This document shows positions 48,031 to 56,112 of a stretch of 64,000 bases of DNA, in pieces (the first letter of the stretch is position 1; each line of letters opens with the position of its first letter). The position numbers were made by a program, and so were the translations under genes. The stretch is from Saccharopolyspora oryzae. Its GTDB lineage: Bacteria; Actinomycetota; Actinomycetes; Mycobacteriales; Pseudonocardiaceae. Under the pieces are notes generated by a model, which searched no databases, was not told the origin of the DNA, and was given only the letters and a program-made list of their open reading frames with translations. Location: positions 1 to 64,000 of the forward strand of contig NZ_JAQGLA010000004.1 of assembly GCF_027853915.1 (NCBI RefSeq), in the 5' to 3' direction.

Positions 48031-49305
48031 ATGGGCATTGACGAGCGTCGCAGCGTCGTCACACCCGGCGCGGAGCCGACCCCGATCGGCGAGCTGCCGC
48101 CGGTCGGCGTCGTACCGCCCACGATGCACGCCCAGGTCGTCCGGCAGAGCCGCTACGGCGACCCGGCCGAGGCCTTCCGGCCCGAGCTGGTCGAGACCCC
48201 GCGCATCGGACCGGACGAGGTCCTGATCGCGGTGATGGCCGCCGGGATCAACTACAACAACGTGTGGGCCGCCCGCGGATATCCGGTCGACCAGGTCGCC
48301 GTCCGGCAGAAGCGCGGTGAACCGGAGGACTTCCACATCGGGGGCTCCGACGCGGCGGGCATCGTCTACGCCGTCGGCGACGACGTCACCGGCGTCGAGG
48401 TCGGGCAGCACGTGGTCGTCCACCCCGGGGTCTGGGACGCCGACGACCCGTGGATCGCCCGCGGCAAGGACCCGATGATCGCGCCGAGCGCGAAGATCTG
48501 GGGCTACGACACCAACTACGGCGCGTTCGGGCAGTTCGCCCGAGCCCAGGCCCACCAGGTCATGCCGAAGGCCGAGCACCTGTCCTGGGAAGAGGCCGCC
48601 GCCCCCACCCTCGTGGGCACGACCGCGTACCGGATGCTGCACGGCTGGGCGGGGAACACCGTGCAGGAAGGGGATCTCGTCCTGGTCTGGGGCGGTTCCG
48701 GCGGGCTCGGCACCCAGGCCTCCCAGCTGGTCAAGGCGGCCGGCGGTCGAGCGATCGCCGTCGTCTCGGACGATGAGCGCGGTGCCTACGCGATGAAGTG
48801 CGGCGCGATCGGCTACATCAACCGGCGCGAGTTCGGCCACTGGGGCGTGCCGCCGCTCGTCGACGACAAGGCCGGGCAGAAGGAGTGGTCGGCCGGGGCC
48901 CGCGCGTTCGGCAAGAAGGTGTGGGAGATCGCCGGATCCCGCGAGGACCCGGCGCTGGTCTTCGAGCACCCGGGCAGCGCCACCATCCCCACCAGCATCT
49001 TCCTCTGCCAGCCGGGCGGCATGGTCGTCATCTGCGCGGGGACCACGGGATTCGACGCGATGGTCGACCTCCGCTACCACTGGACCCGGCAGAAGCGCCT
49101 CCAGGGCTCGCACGGCACCAACGACGAGCAGGCCTACGCCTACAACGACCTCGTCCGCAACGGCCGGATCGACCCCTGCGTGGGCCGCACCCTCCCGTTC
49201 ACCGACATCCCCGCGGCGCACGCCGCGATGGGCCGCGGCGAGGACGTCTTCGGCAACGTGACCATCCTCCTGGGCGCGGCAGAACCCGGGCTCGGACGCG
49301 CCTGA
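48031..49305 (+). CDS. ccr: Crotonyl-CoA carboxylase/reductase
   Basis: The 424-residue MDR protein has the features of Ccr rather than of simple reductases. These are the long N-terminus (IGELPPVGVVPPTMHAQVV), NYNNVWAARG with the CO2-site Asn, and NYGAFGQFARAQ. GGSGGLGTQASQL serves for NADPH, with a Glu in VFEHPGSAT and His in QGSHGTNDEQA. Ccr reductively carboxylates crotonyl-CoA to ethylmalonyl-CoA, or reduces related enoyl-CoAs. ATG 48031 follows AAAGGTAGGG. The element at 46594 separates it from its presumed promoter, and a hairpin follows the stop. Confidence 0.92.
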   Translation: MGIDERRSVVTPGAEPTPIGELPPVGVVPPTMHAQVVRQSRYGDPAEAFRPELVETPRIGPDEVLIAVMAAGINYNNVWAARGYPVDQVAVRQKRGEPEDFHIGGSDAAGIVYAVGDDVTGVEVGQHVVVHPGVWDADDPWIARGKDPMIAPSAKIWGYDTNYGAFGQFARAQAHQVMPKAEHLSWEEAAAPTLVGTTAYRMLHGWAGNTVQEGDLVLVWGGSGGLGTQASQLVKAAGGRAIAVVSDDERGAYAMKCGAIGYINRREFGHWGVPPLVDDKAGQKEWSAGARAFGKKVWEIAGSREDPALVFEHPGSATIPTSIFLCQPGGMVVICAGTTGFDAMVDLRYHWTRQKRLQGSHGTNDEQAYAYNDLVRNGRIDPCVGRTLPFTDIPAAHAAMGRGEDVFGNVTILLGAAEPGLGRA

Positions 49306-49307
49306 CC

Positions 49308-49338
49308 GCGTGGGAGCGGGCACGCCCCGCTCCCACGC
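49308..49338. terminator. Hairpin after ccr
   Basis: GCGTGGGAGCGGG (49308-49320) pairs perfectly with CCCGCTCCCACGC (49326-49338) around 5 nt, 2 bp after the stop. There is no T-tract. Confidence 0.7.
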
Positions 49339-49479
49339 ACAACGCTGGTTTCCCGATTTCCACGCACTTTTCCGGGGTGCACCCGCGATCCGGCGGTCCA
49401 GCACCACCGTCCTCCTGAAACCACGACGGTGAAAGCCGGCCGGTCCAGGTTCGGCCGTGGCCAGAACGGTGTTCTCAAC

Positions 49480-50814
49480 ATGGCGCAAGCAATGGCGCGG
49501 CGCACCAACTCCGTGCGCATGGTCGCGATCGGCAGTTTCGTCGGCACCACCATCGAGTGGTACGACTTCTTCCTCTACGGCACCGCTGCGGCGCTGGTGT
49601 TCAGCCCGCTGTTCTTCCCCGACGTCAGCCCGGCGATCGGGCTCATCGCCGCCTTCGGCACCTACGCCGTCGGATTCCTCGCCCGCCCGCTCGGCGCGTT
49701 GATCGGCGGCCACTTCGGCGACCGCATCGGCCGCAAGGCCATGCTGGTCATCTCGCTGATCACCATGGGGGTCGGCACGGCGCTCATCGGCGCCCTGCCC
49801 ACGTACGGGCAGATCGGCGTCGCAGCCCCGCTGCTGCTCGTCGCGCTACGACTCGTCCAGGGGTTCGGCGTCGGCGCCGAATGGGGCGGCGCCGCGCTCA
49901 TGTCGGTGGAGACCGCACCGGCGCACCGCCGCGGCCTCTACGGCAGCTTCACCCAGATCGGGGTGTCGGGCGGCATGCTGCTGGCGGTGGGGGCGTTCGC
50001 CATCGCGCGAACGTCCCTCAGCCCGCAGGAATTCCTCGCCTGGGGATGGCGAATTCCGTTCCTGGTGAGCGGTGTGCTGGTCGTCGTCGGCTTCCTCATC
50101 CGCTCCAGGCTCGTCGAACCGGAGTCCTTCGCGAAGATGAAGGAGGACAGCGCGCTCTCGGAACGCCCGCTGGTGGACGTCGTCAAGAAGGAGCGCCGCG
50201 CGGTGTGGCTGTCCGCGGGGATGCGGCTGTCCCAGAACGCCGTCTACTACCTCTACACCACCTTCGGCATCGCCTACATCGCCCGCTCGGTCGGCGAGGA
50301 TTCCAACATCGGCCTGCAATCGGTCCTCGTCGCCTCGGCGATCGGCCTGGTCTCGGTGCCGCTGTGGGCCCGTCTGTCCGACGTGTGGGGACGCCGCCCG
50401 CTCTACCTGTTCGGCACCGTCACGAGCGCGCTGTTCATCGCGCCGTTCTTCCTGATCGCTGACACCGGCAACGAGTTCCTCATCGTGCTCGGCATGGTCG
50501 TCGGCGTGAACGTGTTCCACGACGCGATGTACGGCCCGCAGGCCGCGTTCTTCACCGAGCTGTTCTCCACCGGGGTCCGCTACAGCGGCGTGTCCCTCGG
50601 CTACCAGTTCGGATCCGTGATCTCCGGTGGTTTCGCCCCGCTGATCGCGACGAGCCTGCTGGCGCTCAACGACGGCCGGCCGTGGCTCGTCGTCGCCTAC
50701 TTCCTCGTGCTGAGCGCGATCACCGGCGTCTGCGCCTACCTCGCGCCCGAAACGTTCCGCCGCACGCTCGGTTCCGAGCAGAGCACCGCGGCTCCGGCTC
50801 CTTCCCGAACTTGA
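49480..50814 (+). CDS. MFS transporter, metabolite:H+ symporter (MHS) type
   Basis: The 444-residue protein has GTTIEWYDFFLYG in TM1, GDRIGRKA, RLVQGFGVGAEWGGA and SDVWGRRP, the same subfamily as the carrier at 9144. ATG 49480 was taken as start because the charged cytoplasmic N-terminus and TM1 follow at normal distance; GTG 49429 is an alternative, and neither has a strong RBS. It lies 175 bp after ccr, past a hairpin, so it may have its own promoter. Probable uptake of a carboxylate. Confidence 0.82.
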   Translation: MAQAMARRTNSVRMVAIGSFVGTTIEWYDFFLYGTAAALVFSPLFFPDVSPAIGLIAAFGTYAVGFLARPLGALIGGHFGDRIGRKAMLVISLITMGVGTALIGALPTYGQIGVAAPLLLVALRLVQGFGVGAEWGGAALMSVETAPAHRRGLYGSFTQIGVSGGMLLAVGAFAIARTSLSPQEFLAWGWRIPFLVSGVLVVVGFLIRSRLVEPESFAKMKEDSALSERPLVDVVKKERRAVWLSAGMRLSQNAVYYLYTTFGIAYIARSVGEDSNIGLQSVLVASAIGLVSVPLWARLSDVWGRRPLYLFGTVTSALFIAPFFLIADTGNEFLIVLGMVVGVNVFHDAMYGPQAAFFTELFSTGVRYSGVSLGYQFGSVISGGFAPLIATSLLALNDGRPWLVVAYFLVLSAITGVCAYLAPETFRRTLGSEQSTAAPAPSRT

Positions 50815-50854
50815 CCACCGCACAACAGTTTTCGCGCACTGATAGGAGAATCAC

Positions 50855-51418
50855 GTGACCGAGACCGCCAACGTCCTCAACGGCGTCGACCGCGATGCCC
50901 TGAACGCGACCCTCGACGCCGTCCGGGGCCGGCCCGAACTCGCCCAGGTCACCTTCACCCTCGGGACGAACTGGGGCGGCGGCTGCCGCCAGACCGCTAC
51001 TACCGGTGAAGTCCGCCAAGCCGGGAACCGCGTCGAGGAGCGGACCGCGCGCTACACGCTGGAATCCGACGAGCCCGCCGCCCTGCTCGGCACCGACACC
51101 GCGGCCAGCCCGGGGGAGTACGTCCTGCAAGCACTCGCCGGTTGCTACGCGGTGACCTACGCGGCCAACGCCGCCGTCCGGGGCATCGAACTCTCGTCGC
51201 TGCGCCTGGACATGGAGGTCGACTTCGACCTGCAGGGCTTCCTCGGGCTGGACGAGTCGGTCCGCCCAGGTGCGCAGGAGATCCGGGTGACGGTGCACGC
51301 GGAGTCCCCGAACACGTCTCGCGAAGGCCTGCAGGAACTCACCGACGCCGTCCAGCGGCGGTCGCCCATCCGCGACACCCTCGCCAACGCGGTGCGCGTC
51401 TCCACCGTCCTCGCCTAG
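50855..51418 (+). CDS. OsmC-family protein
   Basis: The 187-residue protein has the OsmC/Ohr fold pattern: GGGCRQTATTGEVRQ, then LQALAGCYAVTYAANAAVRGI with the first conserved Cys. The region of the second Cys reads RRSPIRDTL with Ser, so it is unlikely to be a thiol peroxidase of the Ohr type; many OsmC-like proteins of unknown role share this. GTG 50855 follows AGGAGAATC. It lies between MFS and hydratase genes of the same direction. Confidence 0.82.
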   Translation: MTETANVLNGVDRDALNATLDAVRGRPELAQVTFTLGTNWGGGCRQTATTGEVRQAGNRVEERTARYTLESDEPAALLGTDTAASPGEYVLQALAGCYAVTYAANAAVRGIELSSLRLDMEVDFDLQGFLGLDESVRPGAQEIRVTVHAESPNTSREGLQELTDAVQRRSPIRDTLANAVRVSTVLA

Positions 51419-51461
51419 AACCCCGTCGAGCCAGAACCGGTACCAGCACAGGAGGAACAGC

Positions 51462-52271
51462 ATGGAGTTCGTGCGCAGCGAAACCCGCGGTCTCGTCGCG
51501 TGGTTGACGATCGACCGGCCGAAGAAGCTGAACGCCCTGTCGGTCGAGGTGATGCGGGAGCTCACCGAAGCGCTCGACGCGGCGGAGCGCGACGACGCGG
51601 TGAAGGTCGTGGTCCTCACCGGCGGGGAACGCGCCTTCAGCGTCGGCTACGACATCGCCCAGGAGGTCGAGATGGGCGTCTCGACCGCCGAGCAGTGGCA
51701 CGCAGGCCTGGCCAACAACATCGGCCTGACGATGAAGGTCTGGTCCCTGGACAAGCCGGTCATCGGCGCGATCTCCGGCTGGTGCCTGGCAGGCGGCTGC
51801 GAACTGGCCATGGCCTGCGACCTGCTCGTCGCCACCGAGGACGCCCAGTTCGGCGAACCCGAGATCCGCTTCGGCTCCGGCCCGGTCACCCTGCTCATGC
51901 CGTTCCTGCTCGGGCAGAAGGCCACCAACGAGCTGCTCTACACCGGCGACGTCGTCGACGCCGCTCGCGCCCTGGAGCTCGGCATGATCAACCGGGTGGT
52001 CGCGCCCGCCGAGCTCGAAGCGACCGTGGACCGGCTCGCGGCCAAGATCGCCCTGACCCCGCTCTCGATCCTGCGCTACACCAAGCGCGCCCTCACCCGG
52101 GCGTACGAGGCGATGGGTCTGCGCGACGCGGTCGAGGCGAACCACGACATCGCCGCCGTCCTCAACTCCGCCGACACCCCCGAACGAGCCGAGTTCACCG
52201 AACTCGTCGCGACCAAGGGCCTCCGGGCAGCGCTGGCCTGGCGTGACGAGCGCTACTCCCGGGTGGACTGA
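51462..52271 (+). CDS. Enoyl-CoA hydratase/isomerase family protein
   Basis: The 269-residue crotonase has IDRPKKLNALSVEVM, the oxyanion segment RAFSVGYDIAQE and GWCLAGGCELAMACDLLVATEDAQFGEPEIRFG. The latter carries a Glu pair (FGEPEI) in the usual catalytic region, unlike the hydratase at 42085. ATG 51462 follows GGAGGAACA. It probably hydrates an enoyl-CoA connected with the Ccr reaction. Confidence 0.85.
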   Translation: MEFVRSETRGLVAWLTIDRPKKLNALSVEVMRELTEALDAAERDDAVKVVVLTGGERAFSVGYDIAQEVEMGVSTAEQWHAGLANNIGLTMKVWSLDKPVIGAISGWCLAGGCELAMACDLLVATEDAQFGEPEIRFGSGPVTLLMPFLLGQKATNELLYTGDVVDAARALELGMINRVVAPAELEATVDRLAAKIALTPLSILRYTKRALTRAYEAMGLRDAVEANHDIAAVLNSADTPERAEFTELVATKGLRAALAWRDERYSRVD

Positions 52272-52302
52272 CCGGGAGCTCGGGGTCTCCTACGCTGTTC
52301 CC

Positions 52303-53178
52303 GTGACGACCGTCAGAAGTGCGCAGAACGACGAGCTCGACCCGCCTGCCGGGGGTGCGGTTCCGCCGCGAGCGTTGATCGTGACGCTCTACGGGCTGTA
52401 CTCCCGGGAGCGGGGCGGCTGGTTGTCCGTGGCCAGGCTGGTCCGGCTGCTCGGCGACCTCGGGGTGGACGGGCCGTCCGTGCGGTCTGCGGTCTCCCGG
52501 CTGAAGCGGCGGGGACTGCTGGTCGCCGAGCGCTCCGGGGACGTCGCGGGCTACCGCCTGTCCGACAGCGCCTCCGAAGTGCTGGCCGAGGGCGACGAGC
52601 GGATCTTCTCGCACCGGCGCGCCCGGGTCGAGGAGGGCTGGCTGATGGTCGCCTTCTCGGTCCCGGAGTCGGAGCGGGAGAAGCGCCACCAGATCCGCTC
52701 GCTGCTGACCAGGCTCGGGCTGGGCACGGTGGCGCCGGGGCTGTGGATCTCCCCGGCGCACCTGGAAACCGCGGTGACCGCGGCGCTGGACAGGTCGGAA
52801 CTGCGCGGTTATGCCGAGCTGTTCCGCTCTCGCCGGGTCGGGGGCTCGCCGCTCCGGGACGCGGTGGCGTCGTGGTGGGACCTCGGTGCGCTGCAGGAGC
52901 AGTACGCGACGTTCCTGGCGCAGTACGACCCGGTGCGGCGGCGGTGGGACGAGGGCGATGGCAGTCCGTCGCAGGCCTTCGCCGACTACGTCGCGATGGT
53001 GACGGTCTGGCGGCGCCTGCCGTACCTCGACCCGGGCCTGCCGTTGGAGCTGCTGCCCGAGGACTGGGTCGGGGTGCGGGCCGAGGAGCTGTTCGCGGAC
53101 CTGCGCGCGCGTCTCGCCGGCCCGGCCCGCGAACACGCTGTTCTGGTGCTCGACGGCGCCGAACCCGGTGCGGACTGA
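52303..53178 (+). CDS. PaaX-family transcriptional repressor
   Basis: The 291-residue protein has the PaaX N-terminal winged helix (PRALIVTLYGLYSRERGGWLSV, then GPSVRSAVSRLKRRGLL), the central domain (WLMVAFSVPESEREKRHQIRSLL, GTVAPGLWISP) and the C-terminal domain with LPYLDPGLPLELLPEDW. PaaX proteins repress phenylacetate or aryl-CoA genes and respond to aryl-CoA thioesters. GTG 52303 lacks a clear RBS and lies 31 bp after the hydratase stop. The aryl-CoA module 3 kb downstream is a possible target. Confidence 0.87.
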   Translation: MTTVRSAQNDELDPPAGGAVPPRALIVTLYGLYSRERGGWLSVARLVRLLGDLGVDGPSVRSAVSRLKRRGLLVAERSGDVAGYRLSDSASEVLAEGDERIFSHRRARVEEGWLMVAFSVPESEREKRHQIRSLLTRLGLGTVAPGLWISPAHLETAVTAALDRSELRGYAELFRSRRVGGSPLRDAVASWWDLGALQEQYATFLAQYDPVRRRWDEGDGSPSQAFADYVAMVTVWRRLPYLDPGLPLELLPEDWVGVRAEELFADLRARLAGPAREHAVLVLDGAEPGAD

Positions 53179-53196
53179 GGACGAACCGCAGGGGGG

Positions 53197-54588
53197 TCAG
53201 TTCGGGGTTCCGGCCGGGAGGAAGCAGACCACCGAAGCGACGAGGAACGCTGCTGCGCCTGCCCACATGAGGATTCCCACGTGCTGGGCGAACCACGGCG
53301 CTGCCGGTGTTCCGGCGACGGCGCCGAAAACGGCCACCCCGATTGCTCCGCCGGCTTGCCGGGAGGTGTTGCTGGCGCCCGATGCGGTCCCCGGCGAGCC
53401 GGGAGCGGAACGCATGGCGGCGGTGACGATTCCCGGTGTGAGGATGCCGATTCCGGTGCCCCACGCGGCCAGCGAGCACAGCAGGGCCGGATAGTCCACC
53501 GCGTCGCGGGTGGTCAGGGCCAAGCCGGTGAACCCGGCGACGGCGATCAGCAGCCCCAGCGCGCTGGTCCGCCAGGAACCGAACCTGTTCGTGAGCTTGG
53601 CCGAGACCGTGCCGAGCAGCGGCAGCGGTGCCATTGCCGGCAGCATCACGAGTCCCACCGCCAGTGGGCTGAGCCCGTGAACGGTCTGGAAGATCTGCGT
53701 GAGCACGAACAACGCTCCCTGCACGCACAAGTTCATCGTCGCGGCGATCCCGCACGCGATCGCCAGGGGGCGCCGAGCCGCCGGCGGAACGCGCAGCAGG
53801 GGTTGCGGTGCCCGCCTCTCGACGTGCCACAACGCAACCCCGGCGCACACCGCGGCCAGGAGCATCGCTCCGCCGAGCGCGGAATTGCCGGGCCCCTGGA
53901 TGACTGCGGTCACCAGACATCCCAACGCGACGACCAGGAGAGCCGTGCCGCCCCAGTCGACACCGCGTTCCTCTGCTGGTCGAGGCGTTCCAGCTGCCGA
54001 AGTGAGCACAGCAGCCGACGCGAGGACGATGATCGGGACGCCGAGCCAGAACACGGCCCGCCACCCCGCTGCCTGCACGAGCAGTCCGCCCACCACCGGG
54101 CCCGCCGGCAACGCCGCACCTCCCACTGCGGCCCACAGCCCGATCACTCGGGCGCGGGCTCGCTCGTCGGGCGCTGCCTGCGACAACATGGCCAGCGTTC
54201 CCGGCAGCATCAGGGCCGCGGCCACGCCCTGCAACGCCCGGCCCACGATCAGGACCGCGATCGAGGATGAAAGCGCGCAGGCGATCGAGGCGATGCCGAA
54301 CCCGGCGAACCCGATGACGACCAAGCGCCGATGACCGAGCCGATCACCCACCGCACCGGCCGCGAGGAGCAGCGCGGCCAGCGGAACGGTGTAAGCGTCC
54401 ACCGCCCACGCCAGCCCGGTCCCGGCGTGGAGGTCCGCGTCCAACCGCGGGAGCGCCACGTTGACCACTGTCACGTCGAGGAGCACCAGGAAGTAGCCGG
54501 CGCACAGCCCGATCGTCAGCGGCCAGTTCGTCCCAGCGCCTCCGCTCTGCGGAGTCGTTCTTGTGGTGTCGTGTGCGCTGCGGTGCAT
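53197..54588 (-). CDS. MFS drug exporter, DHA2 (14-TM) family
   Basis: The 463-residue protein has the DHA2 TM1 motif FLVLLDVTVVNVALP, AVGDRLGHRR after TM2, the exporter motif C in LPAGPVVGGLLVQAAGW and many further TM segments. Members export drugs or toxic metabolites by H+ antiport. ATG 54588 is preceded by GAGGATCGGGG. It is divergent from an ArsR-type regulator, with a short palindrome between them, the normal arrangement for a repressor-exporter pair. Confidence 0.87.
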   Translation of the reverse strand: MHRSAHDTTRTTPQSGGAGTNWPLTIGLCAGYFLVLLDVTVVNVALPRLDADLHAGTGLAWAVDAYTVPLAALLLAAGAVGDRLGHRRLVVIGFAGFGIASIACALSSSIAVLIVGRALQGVAAALMLPGTLAMLSQAAPDERARARVIGLWAAVGGAALPAGPVVGGLLVQAAGWRAVFWLGVPIIVLASAAVLTSAAGTPRPAEERGVDWGGTALLVVALGCLVTAVIQGPGNSALGGAMLLAAVCAGVALWHVERRAPQPLLRVPPAARRPLAIACGIAATMNLCVQGALFVLTQIFQTVHGLSPLAVGLVMLPAMAPLPLLGTVSAKLTNRFGSWRTSALGLLIAVAGFTGLALTTRDAVDYPALLCSLAAWGTGIGILTPGIVTAAMRSAPGSPGTASGASNTSRQAGGAIGVAVFGAVAGTPAAPWFAQHVGILMWAGAAAFLVASVVCFLPAGTPN

Positions 54589-54624
54589 GCCCCGATCCTC
54601 GCGGCGAAAAGCTTCAGCCCGGGT

Positions 54625-54636
54625 CGAAACATTTCG
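54625..54636. promoter_or_regulatory. Palindrome between exporter and ArsR gene
   Basis: CGAAA-CA-TTTCG, within GGT-N13-ACC (54622-54640), lies 17 bp before the regulator ATG and 37 bp before the exporter ATG. Likely operator of the ArsR-type protein. Confidence 0.5.
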
Positions 54637-54652
54637 CACCTACCATCGGGGC

Positions 54653-55411
54653 ATGGACGCTCCGAGCTCTCCGGCGGGCGAACCCGACATCGCGCACGTC
54701 GCCAGCGCGTTCGCGGACCCGAGGCGCACCCGGGTGCTCATGGCGTTGGCCGACGGCCGAGCCCTGCCCGCCGGGCGCCTGGCCGAAGAAGCCGGTGTGG
54801 CCGCGTCCACCGTCAGCAACCACCTCGCGATCCTGCTCGAGCACCACCTCGTGCGAGTCGAGCAGCAAGGACGGCACCGGTACTACCGGCTGGCCAGTCA
54901 CGAGGTCGAAGGCGTCTTGGAGGCGCTGGCGCGGCTCGCACCACGCACCCCCATCACCTCACTGCGTCAGCACACCAAAGCGGGCGCACTTCGCAACGCG
55001 CGAACTTGCTACCGCCACCTCGCCGGACAGCTCGGCGTCCACGTGTTCCAGCGGATGCTCGAGGCAGGCTGGATCACCGGCGGCGACGGACGCCACCGTC
55101 CCGAAATCGCCGGAGACCGGCTCTCCGCACCCGGCAAAGGCAGCCAGTACCGCCTCACCGCCCACGGCGCGGCAGCGCTGGCCGAATGGGGCCTGCCGAC
55201 CAAGGCGCTCGACCAACGGCGTCCCCTGCGCTACTGCGTCGACTGGACCGAACAGGCCCACCACCTCGCCGGACCGCTCGGCACCGCGCTCACCAGCAGG
55301 CTCTTCGAACTCGGATGGATCAGCCGCGGGACCGTGCCCCGCAGCGTTCGGCTCACGCCGACCGGCGAGGCCGGGATCGCCGCAATCGGACCGACGTCAG
55401 CAACGGCATGA
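54653..55411 (+). CDS. ArsR-family regulator with C-terminal winged domain
   Basis: The 252-residue protein has an ArsR HTH (DPRRTRVLMALADGRALPAGRLAEEAGVAASTVSNHLAILLEH, residues 22-64, then RHRYYRL wing). A longer C-terminal region resembles a second winged-helix repeat (YRLTAHGAAALAEWGL). Metal-binding Cys clusters of classical ArsR are absent, so it is more likely to sense an organic compound. It is divergent from the exporter and probably represses both. Confidence 0.83.
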   Translation: MDAPSSPAGEPDIAHVASAFADPRRTRVLMALADGRALPAGRLAEEAGVAASTVSNHLAILLEHHLVRVEQQGRHRYYRLASHEVEGVLEALARLAPRTPITSLRQHTKAGALRNARTCYRHLAGQLGVHVFQRMLEAGWITGGDGRHRPEIAGDRLSAPGKGSQYRLTAHGAAALAEWGLPTKALDQRRPLRYCVDWTEQAHHLAGPLGTALTSRLFELGWISRGTVPRSVRLTPTGEAGIAAIGPTSATA

Positions 55412-55432
55412 CCGGCGATGACCGAGCGGAGT

Positions 55433-55843
55433 TCAGGACGGGATGGCGGCGACGGCTTCGATCTCGACGAGGGCTTCGGGCTGCCACAGCGCGGTGACGC
55501 CGACACCGGTCATCGCGGGGTAGGTGCGGCCGCACAGCTCCTTCCACACCTGCCCGATCTCGCGGCCGCGCGCCTGGTAGCCCGCGACGTCGGTCAGGTA
55601 GATCCGCACGGACAGCAGGTTCTCGGGGGAACCACCGGCCTCGCGCAGGGAGGTCACCACGTTGCTCAGGGCCCGGCGGAACTGGTCGACGATGTCGCCG
55701 TCGACGATCCGGCCGTCGGCGTCCAACGCCGTCTGCCCGGAGAGGTGGACGGTGTCGCCCCACCGGACCGCGTGCGTGAAGCCCGAGGGCTTGGCCAGTT
55801 CAGCCGGGTTGACGTGCTGGATCGACGAGGTGGTCGTGGACAT
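55433..55843 (-). CDS. RidA (YjgF/Rid) family protein
   Basis: The 136-residue protein has the Rid fold landmarks: AVRWGDTVHLSGQTALDADG, SLREAGGSPENLLSVRIYLTD, YPAMTGVGVTALWQPEALVEIEAVA. The conserved Arg of the active site is in VRIYLTD. Rid proteins hydrolyse reactive enamines and imines to ketones plus ammonia. It lies in the same leftward unit as the PaaK-like ligase. This suggests that the aryl-CoA pathway makes an enamine, as expected if the substrate is an aminobenzoate. Confidence 0.87.
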   Translation of the reverse strand: MSTTTSSIQHVNPAELAKPSGFTHAVRWGDTVHLSGQTALDADGRIVDGDIVDQFRRALSNVVTSLREAGGSPENLLSVRIYLTDVAGYQARGREIGQVWKELCGRTYPAMTGVGVTALWQPEALVEIEAVAAIPS

Positions 55844-55880
55844 GCGGAGTTCCTCTCGCTGGATCGGAGAACGGGGGTGA

Positions 55881-56102
55881 TCAGACCGACAGATCGGTCA
55901 GGTGCTCGTAGCAGAGGCCGAGGTCGGTGATCGTGACCGCGACCGGGGCCAGCGCCGCCCGGAGGTTGGCGGCCGCGCACGGCGGCAGGTCGCGGGCCAG
56001 GGCGGCCTGGATGGCGCGGTAGACGTCGAGGATCGCCTGCTCGTCGTCGGCGAGCGGCCGACCCAGCAGATCCGTTCCGCCGCGGGGCGTGGGCGTGGTC
56101 AT
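55881..56102 (-). CDS. Small protein between ligase and RidA genes
   Basis: The 73-residue protein starts at ATG 56102 after GAGGAGAC and lies 10 bp after the ligase stop, so it is in the same operon. It is mostly helical (DEQAILDVYRAIQAALAR, then AAANLRAALAPVAVTI) with two Cys and an end motif CYEHLTDLSV. I do not recognise the family. Its position suggests an accessory role to the ligase or RidA step. Confidence 0.6.
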   Translation of the reverse strand: MTTPTPRGGTDLLGRPLADDEQAILDVYRAIQAALARDLPPCAAANLRAALAPVAVTITDLGLCYEHLTDLSV

Positions 56103-56112
56103 GGGCGTCTCC

